From NCBI RefSeq assembly GCF_026745355.1, contig NC_079208.1:59072892-59136891 (forward strand): a stretch of DNA of 64,000 nucleotides, in the 5' to 3' direction. The position numbers and the translations under genes were made by a program. How positions within the stretch are numbered: the first letter of the stretch is position 1; each line of letters opens with the position of its first letter. The notes below the pieces were generated by a model. That model worked only from the letters and a program-made list of their open reading frames with translations. It did not search any database and was not told the origin of the DNA. The stretch is from Beta vulgaris subsp. vulgaris. Its lineage: Eukaryota > Streptophyta > Magnoliopsida > Caryophyllales > Amaranthaceae. This document shows positions 11,431 to 22,181 of this stretch, piece by piece.

Positions 11431-14400
11431 TCGCCGCCTTCACCGTCAATATCAATGGGCTGAGAGGTACTTGTTCCACCATCTGATCCAGATTCCGATG
11501 TCATTTGCATCCAAGGGTCATCCTCATCATCGTCCTCTATCTTCATACCTTGTGTTCTCTTCTCCGCTTGATCCCAATCCTTTTTACACACACATATCTC
11601 AATGCTTTCCGGGGATAGTCGTGATCTTTTTTCATCGAGAACTCGTCTACCTGCACTAAAAGCTGATTCGGAAGCAATTGTTGAAGCAGGGACCGCAAGA
11701 ATGTCCCTTGCAATCCTTGCCAATATAGGAAAATCACCGGACCAGAATGCTGTTTCCACCACTTAAGAATATCAAAGTCATTATCAATGTCATATTGTAA
11801 AGCATAATATTCATTAAACTCTTTGTAAGTAGATGATAACGAGGATGACGAACCAGCCATTCGTGGCTTTTTAAGAATTTTTGAAATTAATGCTCCATAC
11901 CTACCTTTGGCCTTGTTTGGTTCTGCAACATATGTTCCTTCGGGATTGTAAAGCATCACATAATTATCATAGAGAGCTTCTAAAGCATGTTTACAACGTA
12001 TAATATATGACTCAATATCATAATGAATACCTAAGCAATCATAATAGAACTCAAGCACATCCTTCAAACCTTCAACTTTGACTCCCGGGTCAAGAATAGC
12101 AGCTAAACCATAAATGACAGGGAACTCACTAAAATACTTGTACCATTTCACCTTCATGGAATCAAGAATACTACGAATTGACAATACATCTATGCTACTA
12201 TTGATTGCATTAACAATCTTAACGCACTCCAAAATAACAAGATGCAAGTTAGGCTGGTAAACATAAGAAAACACATTTGTAGCGTCAGCAAAAGCTTTCA
12301 ACACATCACGGATCAGAATGGCATTGGTCCAATGTTCACTAGTAATTAAGGCTTCAGGATCCTGTTGTGACTCATTATAAATAATGGTCAACACGTCACG
12401 ATAATCTATAGCTTGATTTAGTAACTTATAGGTTGAACTCCAACGAGTTGGTGTGTCAATTACACTCATCTCTTCTTTAGGCCTCTTTCCTTACATAAGG
12501 CCATATAACGTCTTTGAACATGTCGTGCAACTCTAATCCACTTGGTAACAGTTCTAATGGGTGTTAACAAAGGTTCTAGTTGAGTCATACCTTCTTGGAC
12601 AGACAAATTCAGAATATGAGCACAACAACGAACATGTAATAGTGCACCGTCTATAAGCAAGGGAAGCTCAGTATCAACTTTCAAGTAGTCGATACACTTT
12701 GTGTTAGCAGTAGCATTATCAAGAGACAAAGAAAAAACTTTGCGGTTCAAATTAAAAGTTTTCAAAGAAGTCATAATACGAGTTTTCAAATTGAAACCAC
12801 TATGGGACTCATCCATAGCTTCAAAACAAATTATCCGTTTTTGCAAATACCAATCATCATCAACCCAATGAGCGGTGACACAAATAAATGGCTCATGACA
12901 AAAAGAAGTCCACGTATCACAAGTCAAGCTAACCCGACACTCAATTGTACGAAACATTTCAATCAAATGCCCTCTGTACTTATAGTAAAGTTGTTGGGTA
13001 TGACGTTTAAGGGTGTTTCGTGGAATACGTCTATACTGGGTTGCATAAATGTTCTATTCCACTCCTCAAGTTTGACGACTCACCATGATTAAAAGGCAAT
13101 TCATCAAGGATAACATATTTGCTAAAACTCAATCATAGCATCTCTATTATAAAAGAAAGGCTTACCTCCACCGGGTTCCTTACCGAAATACCCATGCAAT
13201 TGTCCTTGGACACTGTCACTTGCACCACCAACATGAACATTATCGGCTGTCATACCATGCTTTTCTTTCAAATGACGTCCCAAAGTACCGGTTCCACCAC
13301 CTTGTTTCCATTTAAATATATTGTAACGATCCTTTATTAATCCTTAATCCAAGCTTATATTAGATTAAGAAAATGCCAAACATAGACTAAGTTGGACAAA
13401 GATTAAGATAAAATTATGGTATACTAAAACTCCTTAATCGCATTATATCAAAAAATTGGGCCACAACATGAAGTCATGAACTCCTCAAAACCCATAAAGT
13501 CCAAACAAACCAAATTAAAACCCTAAAAATCTCTTTTCAGTTTCTCATTCAACCCAGCCGTCACCCTAGAAAAACCTTACATGTTCTCAAATTCTCTACA
13601 AATTCTGAAATTCTATTCTGTTTTTTCTCTATTCTCAAATTCTCTTAATTTTCGTTCGTCGATTTTTAATTGATTTTCGAATCTACAAATTCGAATGTTG
13701 AAACGCCAAAATTTCCAGATCTAATAGCCAAATTCGATAATGGTGAGTAATAGCCAAATTCGAAAAATGGTGAGTAATAGCCAAAATTTGCAGATTTCAG
13801 AAGCTATTTGAAGTTTGATTCTTTGATATATGATACATTCTGTTGTATCTTATTTTAGGCTTTGCATCTTGGGATATGAAGATTTTAAAACAATTTGACA
13901 TATATCAAGGTAACTGTTTCGAACTTTTGACTCAAATTGATGCATAATAGGTTGGATTTCAAAATTTTGTAGTGTTTATTTTTGGGTGATAAAATTGGAG
14001 GTTTGTTCTTTGTTATGCTTTCTCGGTTTCTCCTATGGGTTTGACTATGTAAGTCATTAGTTGGTTGTTGGGGCCCTAAATCTGCGTTTTTTTGCCTTAA
14101 TCATGGTGATTAATCTGAATTTTGTTATTATGCCTATAATTAATCACAGTTAGTGAAGTAATCAGATTTGTGTTAATATATATTTGCTTCCTCTAGTATA
14201 TAGTTCCATCTTAATACTTGTGTTAGTAGTATTTGCTTCCTCTAGTATATATGCTCACTTTTGTTAAATCCAATTTCATTCCTTATGGTATTGATTTATA
14301 CCGAAATGAGATGCAGAATTCTGCTGAAAACGTAGTTGTAATTCTGTGAAGTTGTACTATCTCCTATGTTCTTAATCTTCCACTTTCAGTTCATTCTTAG

Positions 14401-15413
14401 TAAACATTGAACATTGATAATAGTTCATTTTCTGACATGTAAAATTCACATCTGAATTCAGGTAATCTATCTTTGACTATCTTAGTATTTTTTGTTTGTA
14501 TAACTATTTTAGTATCTTACACTATGGATTTGTGATTATAATTAGGATTAATAACTAAAAATATAATTTATGTTAATAGTATAGATGTTCCTCTAGATTA
14601 TCATGTTGTCAATCTTAAATTTCTGAAATTAAGAGTGTATAAATAGTTTGTTAATAGTATATTTGAAAAAAAAAACAGCAATTGTCATGCTTAATAGAAA
14701 TATCACTGTATACTATTAAATAAAATAAAAATCCTAACTTTTTTTGCTATTTGTCAATTGTCATGCTTAATAAAAAAAAGTTAATAAAAATCCTAATAAA
14801 GAAAAGTTAATAGTATAGAATCAAAAGTAATACTTAATCTGTGAATTTGATTTTTTCCTTGCTCTTTTTCATGCTTTCTTAATTGTTATACTAATGTCAA
14901 TTGTCAAAGTTAGGATTATTATTCATGTTCATTCTATTAATATTAATTCTTATGGATAAGCATTACTCCATTACTAATGTCGAAAACTCTAAAGTATGCT
15001 AATTGATATTAATGTCGAAAGTAATACTAACTAAAATGACATTGATTCTATTGAAAATGAACTACATGTGGCTTTTGTATTTAGAATCAAACTTACTAAT
15101 GTCCAAAGTGTGCTAATTTATGCAAATGTCAAAATTACGTGTGGTTATTCCATATTTCGAAAGTAATACTAATGTATTATACATTTTCATTAAGTATATA
15201 GATATAAACTTAATACTAATTAAGTCATGTTAATGACGTACCTTCTCCGCTAGACGGCCGAACTTCGTTTTGAGATGGTCGGCGTGGTGGAGGTGGTGGC
15301 ATGGTGGAACTAGATGATTGGTGGGATGTTCGTAACGGTGGGGAAACTTGAACTTCATCCAAGTGTTGTTCATACTCATTAACATTTTGGGTGTTAATCT
15401 CAAATTGGTCCAT
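11421..15413 (-). pseudogene. hAT transposase (BED zinc finger, RICESLEEPER type), broken
   Basis: On the minus strand: a proline-rich N-terminal exon (15413 to about 15240, MDQFEINTQNVNEYEQ); a 1.9-kb gap; part of a BED zinc finger (GGGTGTLGRHLKEKHG, about 13310-13260); the catalytic region (CDTWTS near 12915, SLDNATANTK near 12715, RCCAHILNL near 12625); and the C-terminal dimerisation region (ASESAFSAGRRVLDEKRSRL, about 11675-11615) with an acidic tail. The reading frame shifts near 12475 and 11750. The Cys pair of the BED finger is not visible before 13330, so an insertion or deletion has hit that exon. It was probably the mobilising gene of the 9282-16792 element. This copy cannot give a full protein as read. 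Confidence 0.85.
13331..15224. other. Non-coding part of the hAT element (intron or insertion)
   Basis: AT-rich, with no gene seen. It separates the N-terminal transposase exon from the BED finger remnant. No clean terminal repeats of a further insertion were found. Confidence 0.6.
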
Positions 15414-15801
15414 TTTTTTGGTTTTTGTAGGATTTTTTGTACTCTTTTTTTGGAATTTTAATTTGTAGAACTAGAAAAATTAAAAATTAACTTCCACTAT
15501 TGCAAGAGACAAGAGAAATGGGAGAGCAAGAAAAATTGAGAATAGGAGGATTGAAAGTATTAGAAGATAGGAGATGAGAGATGGTGTGGTGAAATGGTTA
15601 GAATTAAGGTGCTATTTATAGGAAAAAATGGGAGGGAAATAATTGAAATTTACCCATACTTTCAAAATTGTAGCTCCATCTCCATGAGAAATCAATCCGT
15701 TACTGTAATATTGATCAATGTATTTGAAGAAAAAATATCACTACTACAGTGAATAGCCTGCAAAAGTTGATAACTTTGAAATAGGAAGGCATGGAAGCTA
15801 G

Positions 15802-16019
15802 AAGATATTGTCGGTATAGTATTGTTAGCTGTTGTTGTATGATAATTGTTGAGTATGCAATTTATTTGCTATTTGATTTGACCATTCACTATAAGTCTAT
15901 AATGGAGGTTAAGATATTGTCGGTATAGTATTGTTAGCTGTTGTTGTATGATAATTGTTGAGTATGCAATTTATTTGCTATTTGATTTGACCATTCACTA
16001 TAAGTCTATAATGGAGGTT
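15802..16019 (+). repeat. Tandem duplication, 109-bp unit, two copies
   Basis: The unit starts AAGATATTGTCGGTATAGTA at 15802 and again at 15911. The copies appear identical through ...TATAATGGAGGTT. Such identity suggests a recent duplication. Confidence 0.92.
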
Positions 16020-16970
16020 TCAGGGATAAGGTGAAAGAATCAAGGAAAGAAGAGGTGAAAGAAGAGCATGCAAGGATGCCTTATCCTGCACAAAAAAGAG
16101 CTACTGCCTACAGGCTACAGCAGTAGTACAACCTACTTTTTTTTTTATTTTAGGTGAAGCAGAACAGCTTACTTGCCATGCCAAGTTGCATTTGCTTTTG
16201 ACAATTGCACCACATTAGGAGAGGAGTAAAGAAGTTGTTGCCAACTGCCAAGTTGTTGGCTTGTTGCATTTGCTTTTAAGTGTAAATGTGTAATAAGATT
16301 ATTTTTGTTGTTTCTGTTGCATGTTCAACTTATTATGTTTTGTTCAAGTAACTGTAATGGGCCAGTTAAATTACAATTATTGGGCCACAAAAATTACAAG
16401 TCAGATTTATTCAATGCATAAATGTAGGGTGAAAAATTACAACTATTGGGCCAAGAAAATTTGGCGGGCTGGGCTGGGCTGGTTACGGTCTGGGTTGGTC
16501 TGGGCCACGGTTTGGTTAGCGGTCTGGGCTGGGCTGGTTATATGACTGGGCTGGTTTGTGGGTTGGGCTGGGTGGGCTCGTAGGTGGGCTGGGCTGGTTA
16601 CTTGGACTGGGCTGGACGGTTTCTTCACCGGGCTTTTATGGGCTGGGCCAAAGTTTAACAGCCCACGGACCATCCACTATTTTCACGGGCCTCATGGGCT
16701 TGGTCCGGGCTGGTCACGGGCTTAGCCCGCAAGGCCCACGACACGGGCTGGGCTGGGCGGGCTGGGCAGGCCCGCCCTGTTGGCCACCTCTATTCTCTAG
16801 TAATTAACTTTTTTCAACCTTCATCTTCTCTCACATCTTCTCTCTCCTCTCTCCTCTCTCCTCTCTCATCTTCTTTAGCATTTTCAACATCAAAAACACC
16901 CACCTATACACCACCGAAAACACCCACACCTATACACCACCGAAAACACCGCCCTCCCTAAACCCCACTC

Positions 16971-17459
16971 ATGGCACTCTTCTTGAAAATGACAGAAGAA
17001 CTTAGAGAAGCAGGCGCAACTAAGCAAGAACGTCATTTATGCACGCTTCTTGGCAATTCAATCACTGATGGCACCCCATACGCCTGGAAGATGTTCTATT
17101 CCGGCGAAGCCGCTGAACTACTGAGCGAAGATACGTACGAAACATTCAAAGAAACGATAGAATTTATGGAGGATTTTTTTGATACACCCCCTTGTCGGTC
17201 TACCATAACCGTTTCAGGGAAAAAAAAAAAAGGGAAATGCACAAAAAAAACCAAGCACAGTTATGATGTTAAGGAAGGAAAAAAACATAAAATCCCATCT
17301 AAAGAGAAAGGCAAAGGAAAAAAAAATGAGGTTCCAAGCATAGTAGACTATGCTAGCCAAAGAGGAACCACTATCTACCTTGATGTTAAGGAAGAAGTCT
17401 TTGATGATGAAGATGAAGACTCTGAAGAGATAGCCTATAATGCTCAAGACTTTTTTTGA
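16971..17459 (+). CDS. Lysine-rich protein of unknown function
   Basis: 162 residues. The N-terminal half (about 1-80) looks like a folded domain with no family I recognise (MALFLKMTEELREAGATKQE...). Residues about 83-120 are lysine-rich (GKKKKGKCTKKTKH and KGKGKKNEVP), like nuclear or nucleic-acid-binding tracts. The C terminus is acidic (DDEDEDSEE). A run of seven T is followed by the stop TGA and, at once, a strong splice donor (GAG|GTAAGT, 17461). With six T the frame would stay open to that donor and join an exon at 17757-17777 ending LRGHQH. A one-base slip may therefore have made this stop. It lies just right of the nested hAT, in the MULE. Upstream are a TCTCTCC microsatellite (about 16833-16867) and a 29-bp repeat (ACCTATACACCACCGAAAAC). 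Confidence 0.55.
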   Translation: MALFLKMTEELREAGATKQERHLCTLLGNSITDGTPYAWKMFYSGEAAELLSEDTYETFKETIEFMEDFFDTPPCRSTITVSGKKKKGKCTKKTKHSYDVKEGKKHKIPSKEKGKGKKNEVPSIVDYASQRGTTIYLDVKEEVFDDEDEDSEEIAYNAQDFF

Positions 17460-18169
17460 GGTAAGTATGATTGACTTTTCCGGCTAATTGTTAATGTTAA
17501 GTTCAATATTTTTATTTTTTAACTGGTAATTATAAGTTGGTAATTTAAAGTTATTTGTGGTGTTCTTATTATATGTGATGCGCGCGGAACAATTTGCATT
17601 AACAATTACTTAGACTTTTTTAAAAAGAATATTGCATGATTAACAATTATATTTTCCGTTGCACGTCGGTTTATTTTAAATAGTAAAATTATGAAATGTA
17701 GACCTAATATGCTTATCATTATTCTAACGATTTCGTACGTTGTTGCTTATTTGTAGCTGCGCGGCCACCAACATTGAAGATTAATTATGTTCATGACCCA
17801 CTCGCGAGCTGATTTGGATTACTACAATTGCCTACGTGGTTTTGGTTTTTTTTTGGACAACTATCATAAAAGTAGGTTATGAATTGCTTAATGTTGTAAC
17901 TAAGTTATGATCATCTTAAGTTATGATCATCTTTTGCAAGCTTTTGGAAATGCTTTTGGACAAGTATCTCTTAATGTGTATCTCTTAACGTTAATCATAT
18001 CAGTGGTTCTAAGAATCATATCTCGTATAGCAGTTATCATATCTCGTATAGCAGTAATCATATCTCATATAGAAGTAATATGAATCATATCATATAATAA
18101 CATAACGAGTCCCCCAACAGTAGTACATTAGAAAAGCATAAACCGAACCCGACTCATAACAACCATAAT
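17460..18169. other. Spacer
   Basis: No gene was seen apart from the possible 3' exon of the lysine-rich gene at 17757-17777. Short repeats of AATCATATCTC(G/A)TATAG occur near 18015-18075. Confidence 0.55.
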
Positions 18170-18685
18170 CTAAACCCGAGTCATAAGAAACAACAATAAC
18201 ATTGATAGTAGACAACTAATAAGCAAAATCTTCTCCCTAGTAGCCATGGACTCCATCTTCAATTGATGATATTTGTTTGTCTTCTCCAAAACATTTTTTT
18301 TTTCCTTCAGTTGATGCACCTTAGCTTGTAATTTCCTGTTTACCTCTGTAAGTTCCTCTATAATTGCATCTTTGTTCTTCATATGTTCATCCGTTAAATG
18401 AGAGTGTAAATCGTCCTCCCAAATAAAAAAGCCACAATCATCCGACTATTCAAAATAAATATAATTATAATTAGACAACAAAATGCATGTAACATAATAA
18501 AAATTAAACAAGACTTAATATGATTAATAAAAAATGCTTACAGGCCATGCTGCACAACCATAGAATTTTCTTCCGGCGTTAGGGCCCCCATTGGCGGTGC
18601 GGATATTAGCTTGCCGGCGATGATAGCATTTAATTGGATTTTTTTTCCGACCAACACTACTCGAAGAACCACTAGACCCTTGCAT
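18170..18685 (-). CDS. GRF zinc-finger protein with coiled coil and C-terminal membrane anchor
   Basis: Exon 1 18685-18542 and exon 2 18445-18170 join in phase 0 (donor CCT|GTAAGC, acceptor AATAG|TCGG), giving 139 residues. A GRF-type zinc finger spans the junction: CYHRRQANIRTANGGPNAGR, then FYGCAAWP, then SDDCGFFIWED. Residues about 70-105 (IEELTEVNRKLQAKVHQLKE) are predicted coiled coil. Residues about 118-135 (ILLISCLLSMLLLFL) are a likely transmembrane tail. Known: this layout matches the plant At4g04775-like family of small GRF proteins, and GRF fingers bind nucleic acids. The start ATG follows a stop codon in frame, so it is the first one available. The coding frame is intact. Confidence 0.75.
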
Positions 18686-18867
18686 ATTACTTGTACTTGC
18701 AATCGCTTTGCTAATCCCTTCACATTATATAATGCCAATAGGTCACCAAAAAGATGGGGCCCAACTTCCAATATGTCACTTGTTATATATAGTTAATGCC
18801 TTTGTCACCCACCCCTCATATTCACAATTACTTAACCCACTTCTAAACTAATTGAAACCAATTTCCC
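18686..18867. promoter_or_regulatory. Short divergent promoter region
   Basis: Only 182 bp separate the start of the GRF gene (-) from the start of the next frame (+). A TATA-like TTATATATAG lies at about 18783-18792. Shared control is inference. Confidence 0.35.
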
Positions 18868-19305
18868 ATGGTTCCTCCACCACAAAATTACCACTATGAA
18901 CCGGCCGGAGTTATGGTGGTAAGGCAAAGGGCACCATTCACTAGGGAGGCACCTCATATTAATGTCAACCAACATCGTTACTTTTACCACCAACCAAGAG
19001 ATGTTGCTGAGGAAAACCGGGTCTACTTGAATGCTCATCAAGTGCGACACTTAATGAGGAATCCTTTCCCTTCATGGCCTACCCACATGTTGCCACTCTA
19101 CATGGTTGGTCCCGATGGTTATGTGAGGCACGCGTACGTACCTTCTTTAAGTGATTTAGGAGGGGTTCCAGCACCCGCGCGAGTTTTGATAAGGTGGCAG
19201 ATGGTGAAACTTGACATGCAACGCGTTGAAGATCATATTGTGCCACGGGAATTTGAAAATGTGATGGACCCGTACCCCATATGTACAACAGAGGGAGAAT
19301 TTTAG
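18868..19305 (+). CDS. Unrecognised 145-residue protein, possibly the 5' part of a broken gene
   Basis: An open frame MVPPPQNYHYEPAGVMVVRQ ... with no family I recognise. It is proline-, tyrosine- and histidine-rich at the start. The middle has aromatic-rich PFPSWPTHMLPLYMVGPDG. Downstream sequence stays coding-like in other frames (19281-19556, then a LINE endonuclease piece to 19741), so it may be a larger chimeric gene broken by frame shifts. It lies within the MULE, divergent to the GRF gene. Confidence 0.4.
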   Translation: MVPPPQNYHYEPAGVMVVRQRAPFTREAPHINVNQHRYFYHQPRDVAEENRVYLNAHQVRHLMRNPFPSWPTHMLPLYMVGPDGYVRHAYVPSLSDLGGVPAPARVLIRWQMVKLDMQRVEDHIVPREFENVMDPYPICTTEGEF

Positions 19306-19468
19306 CTCTCCAAAGAAGGCCATGTAATGTGGTAATGGCTACATATGAAGATGCCATGGAGATCCTACATGTAATTGAGGAATTCAACCAGATCAATGTC
19401 CTCATTACGGAAATGGTTGTCAGGAAAGATGGCTTCTATCGGCCTTTCAATTTCGTTAAATCCACCCG

Positions 19469-19926
19469 ATGCTCAACAACCATTCCCCAAATATTGCACT
19501 ATATAGTCCAATTATTATTTGGAGTACGAGAGGAATTACAAGGCCGGGATTTATAAATAATCTTTTGGATACCATTCACAACCACAGGCCTCGTTTAATT
19601 GTACTTTTCGAAACCCGAGCTACCCCCAATCAATTTAATTATTTATGGTCTCGTCAAGGGGGGCCCAATATGAGGTGGGAGGCCGCATCGGGACTTCGTG
19701 AAACCGGAGGTACGGTGGTTATGTGGGACCCCACAAACTAGCTATGAACAGATTACCAACAACGTTTATGGGAATTATAAGAATGAAGATCATTTTCAAG
19801 GTAATGTTAAAAATATATGTGTAGGTTTTTTCATAAGTTACAAATTTTTAAACCTATTAATATTATTCTTGTTAATATTTTTTGCAGGGACTGTGATGAA
19901 TTGTGTGGAGGAATTATCTTAATTAC
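19469..19926 (+). pseudogene. LINE ORF2 endonuclease N-terminal fragment with spliced-looking tail
   Basis: The frame from 19469 reads IIIWSTRGITRPGFINNLL, then RPRLIVLFETRA and GLRETGGTVVMWDP. These match the start of the LINE endonuclease (EEP) domain in order: first strand, LLETR motif, and G.GG..+.WD block. No reverse transcriptase follows. After a frame change the sequence ends at a GT donor near 19801 and resumes after TTTTTTGCAG at about 19888 with a short open tail (TVMNCVEELS). It was probably captured by the MULE as a gene fragment. Confidence 0.55.
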
Positions 19927-20500
19927 AATTATCTTAATTCCATAAGCTTTAGTTTAATTGTATGTTTTGTCTTATGAAATCAACGTTTAATTGTATGTTT
20001 CTTACTGTAATGTTAATTGTAACAACTTATGTTTTTGCAATTCTAAGAAATATGTACGTTTTTTAAATTCACCTTGATTTTATTTTTTTAAAATATATGC
20101 TGTAAATAATTCATAGATAGGGTCTGCAAAAAGAAGGTCTACAAAAAAATGATGTGATTTCAGCAAGCCCAAATCTCTAGATCTAGGTGGCGTGTTGCAG
20201 CAAGCCCAAATCTGATGAAGGTGGCGTGTTGCAGCAAATTTTTTGTGGGCTTGCGTGCAAGGTCTGCACACACCTCGGTTCTCGGGCTGACAGAGCTGTT
20301 GTATCAAACAGCTTTTGTTAGCTTTTAAATTTTTTTTTTTTATTACCGCACAGCGGGCTTTAGCTCCAAATTTGTAGCCCTTCTTCGGCCCTTCTTCCCA
20401 CACCACATGCCAAAATTGTAGCCCAATTTTACTATATCATTCCATATTTAATTTATTTTTTTACACAAACGTTTGAAGGTATTTGTTTTCCATATTTGCC
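19927..20500. other. Spacer with a small duplication
   Basis: No gene was seen. Two copies of GGTGGCGTGTTGCAGCAA with CAAGCCCAAATCT lie at about 20160-20240. Confidence 0.5.
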
Positions 20501-20510
20501 TATAAATATA
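20501..20510 (+). promoter_or_regulatory. TATA box of the XRCC3-like gene
   Basis: TATAAATATA, 255 bp upstream of the start codon and just before a repeated leader. Confidence 0.45.
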
Positions 20511-20532
20511 ACTTGCATATGTAATATAAGTA

Positions 20533-20703
20533 TATTCATTCCATAAAAACATTCTACCTTTATTTCATAAAAAACATTCTACCTTCATTCCAGAAAAAAC
20601 ATTTTTCCTTCCATTCCATAAAAAACATTCGACCTTCATTCCACAAAATACATTCGACCTTCATTCCTAAAAAACATTCTACCTTGATTCCTAAAAAACA
20701 TTG
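20533..20703 (+). repeat. Short tandem repeat in the leader of the XRCC3-like gene
   Basis: A unit of about 25 bp, CATTCCATAAAAAACATTC followed by TACCTT or GACCTT, recurs about seven times with changes between the TATA box and the ATG. Confidence 0.75.
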
Positions 20704-20764
20704 TGAATATAATATATATGCGAAAACGAAACGTCTAAAAATTCAGGTTAAACCAGGTTAAACC

Positions 20765-21679
20765 ATGTCAACGACAAAAATTTCTCTACATTGTAATTCT
20801 ATCGACCAAATACTTAACGGCGGAATTGCAACACGCTACATTACCGAGGTTTGTGGCGAGAACGCATCAGGTAAAACTCAATTATGCCTACAAGCTGTAA
20901 TGTGTGCACAATTGCCACCAAGACTTGGTGGTCTTTACTGTGGATCTATATACTTAAACACAAGTGGGCCTTTTCCATCAACTAGAGCCAACACATTAGC
21001 AATTAAATGTCGCACAATTTATGATTCAGGTGAAAATCCCTTAGACAACATCATTGTGAAACAAGTTAATTCCCCCGAGGAAATGATTGTTGTCCTAGAC
21101 AATCTCAAAACCCTAATGGAGAATTCCTTAGTTACTACTCGACCTATACGCCTACTGGTACTCGATTCAATAACGGCCCTATGCCGCTCTTATTTTAGTA
21201 CTAATGATATAACAGCAAGGAGTACTTTTCTGCGAAAAGTGATTACTACTCTTAAAGAATTAGCTAATCAATACAACTCCGCTATCATCATCACAAACGA
21301 GGTTACTGACGTAGTTGGCAGCTCCAGAACGAGGGGTCACGTTCATCAAGTGCAAAGTAGTGGAAGGATGGTGCAACCAAGTCTTGGTATGTATTGGACC
21401 GGACTAATAAACATCCGTATCTTCCTCACAAAGAGGATACAGATGGAAGAACACGTAGAGAAGCACGTGTTGTATTATCTTTCTACTCTACCACTTAGAC
21501 GGGCCGAATTCGCTATAGGCCATTGGGATTATTTTGCAATAACAAACTGTTCGTATTTCTGTAACGTACATTATGAACTTCTTCTACCGAAAGTACTTAT
21601 TTTCAGTTTGTTATTTACTTATGTTTGCTACATTATCAATTTGCTACATTATGAAAGTGTGCTTTACTTATTTCAATAA
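20765..21679 (+). CDS. Intronless XRCC3/RAD51-paralogue-like ATPase
   Basis: 304 residues. Walker A GENASGKTQLCLQ at about 31-43, Walker B RLLVLDSITAL at about 129-139. The block AQLPPRLGGLYCGSIYLNTS (49-68) and NPLDNIIVKQVNSPEEM (91-107) match the XRCC3 subfamily of RAD51 paralogues. Known: XRCC3 works with RAD51C in homologous recombination and resolution of crossovers. Seen: one exon, whereas plant RAD51 paralogues normally have several introns, which points to a retro-copy or a transposon-borne version. The last ~45 residues (from about 262, CSYFCNVHYELLL...) look unlike the family and may be read-through past a lost end. The frame is otherwise open. It lies within the MULE. Function in transposition is inference. 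Confidence 0.75.
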   Translation: MSTTKISLHCNSIDQILNGGIATRYITEVCGENASGKTQLCLQAVMCAQLPPRLGGLYCGSIYLNTSGPFPSTRANTLAIKCRTIYDSGENPLDNIIVKQVNSPEEMIVVLDNLKTLMENSLVTTRPIRLLVLDSITALCRSYFSTNDITARSTFLRKVITTLKELANQYNSAIIITNEVTDVVGSSRTRGHVHQVQSSGRMVQPSLGMYWTGLINIRIFLTKRIQMEEHVEKHVLYYLSTLPLRRAEFAIGHWDYFAITNCSYFCNVHYELLLPKVLIFSLLFTYVCYIINLLHYESVLYLFQ

Positions 21680-22181
21680 ATTTGCTACCACTTTTCTCAC
21701 TTTGCTATTTGATTTGTTTGCTACATAATCAAATTGTCCTCACATGTAAATGAAGTGAAACTACACAAAATCATTGCCCAAGAAGCCACGAACATAAACA
21801 ACATTTAACATTTGTACATTTTACACCAAAATTAGAAATAAACACATATGGCCACTTAACAAGTATGCCACGTACGATATGGCATAGCTTACAAAAACAA
21901 CGATTCTCATATATTACCCAAATATTCACACCACCTTTTGCGTCCTGACCCCCAAACCTTTGCGTCCTATAGAACCCAAAATGTCTTTTAAAGGCCTAAC
22001 TTTAGTACTACCCCCATACTTTACTACCAATCATCTTCTTCACCTTATCTTTTAGCTCGTTGCTTCACAAAGCAAATCTTCTGTAAGCAGCCACTTCCTT
22101 TCTCCTTTATTAGCAGGCTGCATTTACATCACTAACTTTAGTCACGTTCCCAAAGTAATATCATTATGCAAAATTTAAAGT
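21680..22181. other. Spacer between the convergent XRCC3-like and Ulp1-like genes
   Basis: No gene was seen. The sequence is AT-rich, with TTTGCTAC(A/C)-type words at the left. Confidence 0.5.

Larger units (their letters stand above)
9282..16792 (-). mobile_element. Nested hAT transposon, 7.5 kb, perfect 8-bp target duplication
   Basis: The left end TAGAGGTGGCGAGTGG and the reverse complement of the right end (TAGAGGTGGCCAACAGG) are inverted repeats. TTCTCTAG flanks both sides (9274-9281 and 16793-16800), the 8 bp expected for hAT. Both subterminal regions are GC-rich arrays of GGGCTGG-type motifs (about 9300-9550 and 16460-16770), in contrast to the AT-rich surroundings. A decayed transposase gene lies on the minus strand. 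It inserted into the MULE, so it is younger than the MULE's assembly. Confidence 0.92.

Noticed and set aside
20080..20406. 108-residue minus-strand frame
   Set aside because: It consists mainly of a duplicated segment and has no recognisable domain or start context.
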